Shown here in pieces: positions 58,678-64,000 of a DNA stretch of 64,000 bases (position 1 is its first letter; each line of letters begins with the position of its first letter). The position numbers and the translations under genes are program-made. The DNA lies in assembly GCA_033239725.1 (NCBI GenBank), contig BTCW01000004.1, forward strand, positions 39,576,001 through 39,640,000, in the 5' to 3' direction. A model generated the notes under the pieces. That model worked only from the letters and a program-made list of their open reading frames with translations. It did not search any database and had not been told where the DNA came from. The stretch is from Echinochloa phyllopogon. Lineage: Eukaryota; Streptophyta; Magnoliopsida; Poales; Poaceae.

Positions 58678-60000
58678 GCAACAGGCAGCCGACCGCTAGC
58701 TTCACCCTTGCTGTGGTGTGGACTGAAGCTATACGTACTCGCTTATACTCGTGTTGTTCTGAGTTATGAATTGTGATGCACGATGATCTTAGCTTGTTGT
58801 ACCTCCAGAAATAAGTTAAATTATGATGTAGTCATAAGTACTCTTTTTGAGTGGTAATGTAATAAAACTACGAATGAATAAAGTTACGCAATGCGGAGGT
58901 TGTTTGTGCTTATTGTATTACTGTCCATTTTCTTTCTGATGGGTCTCAGTAGCATCATCTTCCCCTGAAACCTCCTCAGAGCACTTACTGCGAAACGTAC
59001 GAGCTCAAGGGGATGAGACCTGATGCCAAAGATGAACTGGCCATATAATGCACATCTCACACTATGTTATATACCTGTAAATTAATTAGACTGCAAACGG
59101 CCGGGAGCTCAACGGCACAGTCAGTGGCGGCGGCTGATGCGAATGATCTGCAATTCTGAGTTGAGATTTCAGGACATGCATTCTGCCACTCTGTTTCACT
59201 TTGGCCGCATGCTATCGTATTCGTATTGGATGAAGAGAAAATGGAAAACTCATAACCCCATTCGCTGACAGATAAACAAAATGTGCATATTAGAGAGCTT
59301 AGACTTCAGGACAGGAACCTGGAGGCTGGAGCCTGTCATATGATTGAGGCATTGGTTCAGGAAATGCATGCTGATCAATCCCTACAGATAAGAAATGCAA
59401 CATCTCCTGCTTGATTTTGATGCAACCCTCCCCTGCATCTTGCAAACAGTGCCGTTTATACAAACTGCAAAATGGCTTCAGGAACTCACGTATCTATCAA
59501 TTGATTCATATCTGCAAGTCTGCAACCTATTACTTCTCCAACGATCAAAAAGAGAAAATAGTACTGTGCATAAGATTCAGGTGTAAGGGTATTTGTGCTA
59601 TGTATGTAGTCATGTTTGAGGTTCCTTTTCTGAATTTGGTTGGTCTCTGCTAAATCTGAATGAATACAAATTAACTTGTTTAGCGTCACATCTGAGCAAA
59701 CGAAGGTGGCAACGACATCACTCGACCCAACAAATGCCAAATAGGAAAGCAATCTGAAATGAAAAATCATGTAGACACCTATACATACATTGATCAAAAA
59801 TCATTCCGAAACCAGAGCACCAGCATGTCCAACTCAAAATTGACCCAAAGTTACTGCAATTTGAGTAAATAGCAGTACTGAAAAATGACCCAAAGTAGCA
59901 GTAAGTTATTGCAATCCTCGGGCTTAATCGGCCATCATCACAACACCAAACAGAGTTACCGAACCATAGCAACAAGAACAGATTATACTTCCATTTAACA
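58678..60000. other. 3' UTR of protease copy 2 and spacer
   Basis: A poly(A)-like AATAAA is seen near 58877. The rest is AT-rich and without a recognised gene. Confidence 0.5.
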
Positions 60001-60295
60001 CAACAAAAATGTAAAAACCATGAACAAACATATTGCCAGTTTGACACACAAAGTTGAGGGTTCACTTATTTTCATCACATTGTTCAACCAAGCTGCTGCG
60101 CAACAGCAAACGTTCACAACAACCAGACGAGACTCACAGGACAGGCAATCAAGACAAAACTTTTGAGACACCGACCACGGACATGCAGGCAGACACCGGC
60201 CACAGACATGCAGGCAATCTCCATCAGAGAGACACACTGGCACCAGAATTGTGAACCCAGGACAACAGTCGAAAGACAGCTCCATACCCCAGGAC

Positions 60296-61618
<1,323 letters not shown>

Positions 61619-61710
61619 CTTGAGAAGATCGGGAGATGTTCCTTAGCTTCGCTTCGATCGCCGGATTTCTTTGTCGAGGTATTGGGGATTTTGGAATTTC
61701 GATGGATGAT
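61619..61710 (-). other. Untranslated first exon of the polyubiquitin gene
   Basis: Inferred between the intron donor and a start site about 25-30 bp below the TATA box. The exact cap site is not visible. Confidence 0.6.
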
Positions 61711-61732
61711 GACGAATCGGGAAGAGGGTGTC

Positions 61733-61740
61733 AATATATA
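61733..61740 (-). promoter_or_regulatory. TATA box of the polyubiquitin gene
   Basis: The minus strand reads TCTATATATTGAC around 61731-61743, a good TATA box, about 115 bp upstream of the intron donor. Confidence 0.75.
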
Positions 61741-63609
61741 GACGGGGGGAGGGGGCGGACCGGAACAAAGCAATTTGGGCCAAATCTGAGCTAAACGGAG
61801 AAGCAACACCTTAAATGGGCTAGGCCAGAATCCCTACTAGGCCAGGCTGTGCAGGCTGCGTGGGCATGGTCCAGCAGGTTGGGCTGCAAGAAAGGCCTGC
61901 TATGTTTTCTTAAATATTTTCACCAATTTGCTAACAAAACAATTTCATCAATACCATCATTCGAGACGCAGTGTTATTTATGCCCACTTTGTTTTACTTT
62001 TGCAGAATGTGAATCAGCTTGCGTGTTGTTTTAATCAGCAAGTTGGAATGTAGGACTATAAACAAATACTGGCCTAATATATTGTTAGTAAACTTCAAGG
62101 AAAATAACTTCATATTGTTAGCAAATATAGTTTCACATATTTTCACTTAAATTGCGTGTGTGCATAAAACAAAACATACGGGCAGCCAATCATGCCCTGA
62201 CCTTGCCGAGCTGCTCAACCTTTGTTCATTGCCTCGCCGCCGCTGGATCCACTGAACCCACACCGAGCGCGAAGCATATGTGCACTTCATATTAATGCAG
62301 TCGCAAACAAGAGATAAAACCTGATTAGATGATGTTGATTGACGTTGGCGTCCAAGATTGCAAGTTGGGATTAACAGTTTAACACTAGCTGTCGCGTGCG
62401 ACTCATGGTTTGGATTGCTTCTACCATTGAAGGAGATGTTGATGGAACTAGTTTCAGATTTGACCATGCTCATCTTAATTAGAACCTTAATGTTTCCTTG
62501 AGGAATTTAATAGGCCGGTCGATCACAAATGCATATAATACAGAAATTCAAGATGGTATCATTGATTCGGTTAGATATCTTGCAATGCAGCGCCATCCAA
62601 TCTGTGGTGTTAGATTTCTTAAAGCACAGACCGAGTAAATTCAGTACTATATGCTACTTCAGGTCACCGCCTTTGCTTATGTACAAGTCAGCTCCGACGT
62701 CCTCATAATTTAGTGTATAGCTTGATGCAACTAGGACAATGACGCCACTTCAATCATTCAACTAATTAGCCTAAAAGAAGAAATCGCAAAACAAAATAAT
62801 AATGCATCCAATTCTAGAGGAAGAAGTCGATTTTTGGCCTCAGAACTATTACGGGAGTTTAATTTGGTTTTAGCTTTCGAATTTAAACACCAGAGAACTT
62901 GGGACCTTCATTCAATTATTCAAGCCTCACATTTTTCGCCTTTTGGCTTTTTTGAAGCCAGATATTGTTGATGTGGCTAAGGTTTTGCCATGTAGGACAT
63001 TAATTTAGACTCTAGATAAAAAAACAAGAATCCACTTTAATGTTTTTGAAAGAGTTAACTGGGCTAAGAAAGCCCATCCGAATATTTCCATTTCCTCAAA
63101 GATATAACAAGATCAAGCAAATAACCCCAACACCGGAGTTAGTGATCACTGATCAGGATACAATTTCATTCCTTCAAAGAGATATTATAAGTTCAAATAA
63201 CCAACAACAACACTTTGATGGTGAAACAATCCTATAGGGTATTGAGATCTGACGTGGCAAAACCATCGCCAGATTAGGAAAAAACGATCTTCAAAACAGA
63301 CAAAGGGCCACAAATATATATCCTGTTTGAATATTTATTAAAGGGTCAAATTTTTCTGGTATTTGAACATGGTGCTCAGATAAAATCGAACTGTATTTAT
63401 AGTTCAAGGGCCAAAAACTAGACTTCTCTGGATTCTAGAAGAAGATACTCAAGAAACATCTTGATGAGCACGCTTCTCAGTGATTCAGATACTCGTAATA
63501 TACTAGCTACCGTGTCAAAACTAGCATCAGCATAGTACGTAGTTATCTGATTATCTCTAGAAAGCTTCAAAACTAGCATCCAGTTGACGTCTCGCTCGCG
63601 TGGCGTGGC
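61741..63609. other. Polyubiquitin upstream region and intergenic DNA
   Basis: AT-rich with short frames. No element ends or genes recognised. Confidence 0.45.
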
Positions 63610-63617
63610 TATAAATT
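63610..63617 (+). promoter_or_regulatory. TATA box of protease copy 3
   Basis: TATAAATT in the context GTGGCTATAAATTGGTCG, almost the same as copy 1. It lies 115 bp before the ATG at 63725 or 142 bp before that at 63752. Confidence 0.72.
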
Positions 63618-63724
63618 GGTCGTAGCGTTTCGCAGGCTGAGGCACAGTCAGGCTGGGACTAGTTCAGAGACTTCAGAGTTGAGACCATAGTGCAGCGCTC
63701 GAGGTCAAACGATCGCCGGCCTCC

Positions 63725-64000
63725 ATGCTGTCTCCACCACCACACCAAACCATGAGTCCACCACGCTCCCCGGTGGCTGCCGTGATGGTGGCGGCGGCGG
63801 CCTTATTGGCCGTGGCACTGATGGGCACCGCCCCCGCCGCGGCCCGCGGCATCTACTCCGTCGCGGAGCCATGGGAGCGAGCCGACGAGGAGGTGCGGCA
63901 CCTCTACGAGGCGTGGAAGGCGGAGCACGGCAGGCCCCGTTGCAACGGCGACGGTGACGACGACCTCCTGCGGCTGGAGGTGTTCCGCGACAACCTCCGC
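63725..64000 (+). CDS. Papain-like cysteine protease copy 3, cut by window end
   Basis: Open frame of 92 codons running off the window. It may start at 63725 (MLSPPPHQT) or at the in-frame ATG at 63752 (MSPPRSPVAAV), which aligns better with the starts of the other copies. A signal peptide (AALLAVALMGTAPAAA) is followed by ERADEEVRHLYEAWKAEHG and LEVFRDNLR, closely matching copy 2's propeptide. Unlike copy 1 the frame is intact here. Active-site exons lie outside the window. Confidence 0.88.
   Translation, partial: MLSPPPHQTMSPPRSPVAAVMVAAAALLAVALMGTAPAAARGIYSVAEPWERADEEVRHLYEAWKAEHGRPRCNGDGDDDLLRLEVFRDNLR

Overview
This is a plant nuclear window, almost certainly from a grass (Poaceae; a panicoid grass is my guess, not proven). 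Reasons: spliceosomal introns with GT..AG ends, very GC-rich 5' coding exons beside AT-rich introns and spacers, many Tourist-, Stowaway- and hAT-type miniature elements, a polyubiquitin gene with a long leader intron, and secondary-wall xylan genes of plant-only families. No prokaryotic features and no CRISPR array were seen.

Layout, left to right. 1-2050 (-): 5' half of a PMT-type methyltransferase gene, cut by the window start. 2521-3450: hAT-like element with GC-rich cargo. 4734-8712 (+): ten-exon two-RRM RNA-binding protein. 8713-14302: no clear gene; a 145-bp hAT MITE, a TRIM retroelement and Tourist/Stowaway MITEs. 14303-15401 (+): IRX15-like DUF579 protein. 15402-20439: spacer rich in MITEs. 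20440-26500 (-): tandem family of two paralogous plant-specific genes (possibly kinase-regulator-like) plus a degenerate third copy, separated by a 1.4-kb Tourist-type element. 26971-29681 (+): a small unknown gene whose first exon is split by a 1,453-bp hAT element that itself holds a 146-bp tandem array and a long inverted repeat. 30186-34724 (-): CCT7 chaperonin subunit. 37671-42488 (+): EHD endocytic ATPase. 44073-46844 (+): GT43 IRX14-like xylan glycosyltransferase. 46845-50076: spacer with a hAT carrying a SINE, and a Tourist MITE. 50077-64000 (+): three papain-like cysteine protease paralogues about 7 kb apart; the first is frameshifted, the second intact, the third cut by the window end. 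Between the first two lies a non-autonomous CACTA element, and between the second and third a two-repeat polyubiquitin gene (-, 60296-60757, leader to about 61710).

Functional themes. IRX15-like and IRX14-like proteins both act in xylan deposition in the Golgi, and PMT proteins are Golgi methyltransferases thought to act on wall polysaccharides; CCT7, EHD and ubiquitin are housekeeping. The genes are separate transcription units, not an operon. I found no convincing new multi-gene system. The most unusual material is the split small gene with nested transposons, the tandem family at 20-26 kb, the protease cluster with decay and a frame-preserving intron, and the number of DNA transposons with intact target-site duplications. 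All splice sites were read by eye; the summed exon lengths of the five full multi-exon models (RRM protein, CCT7, EHD, IRX14-like, second protease) each close in frame.
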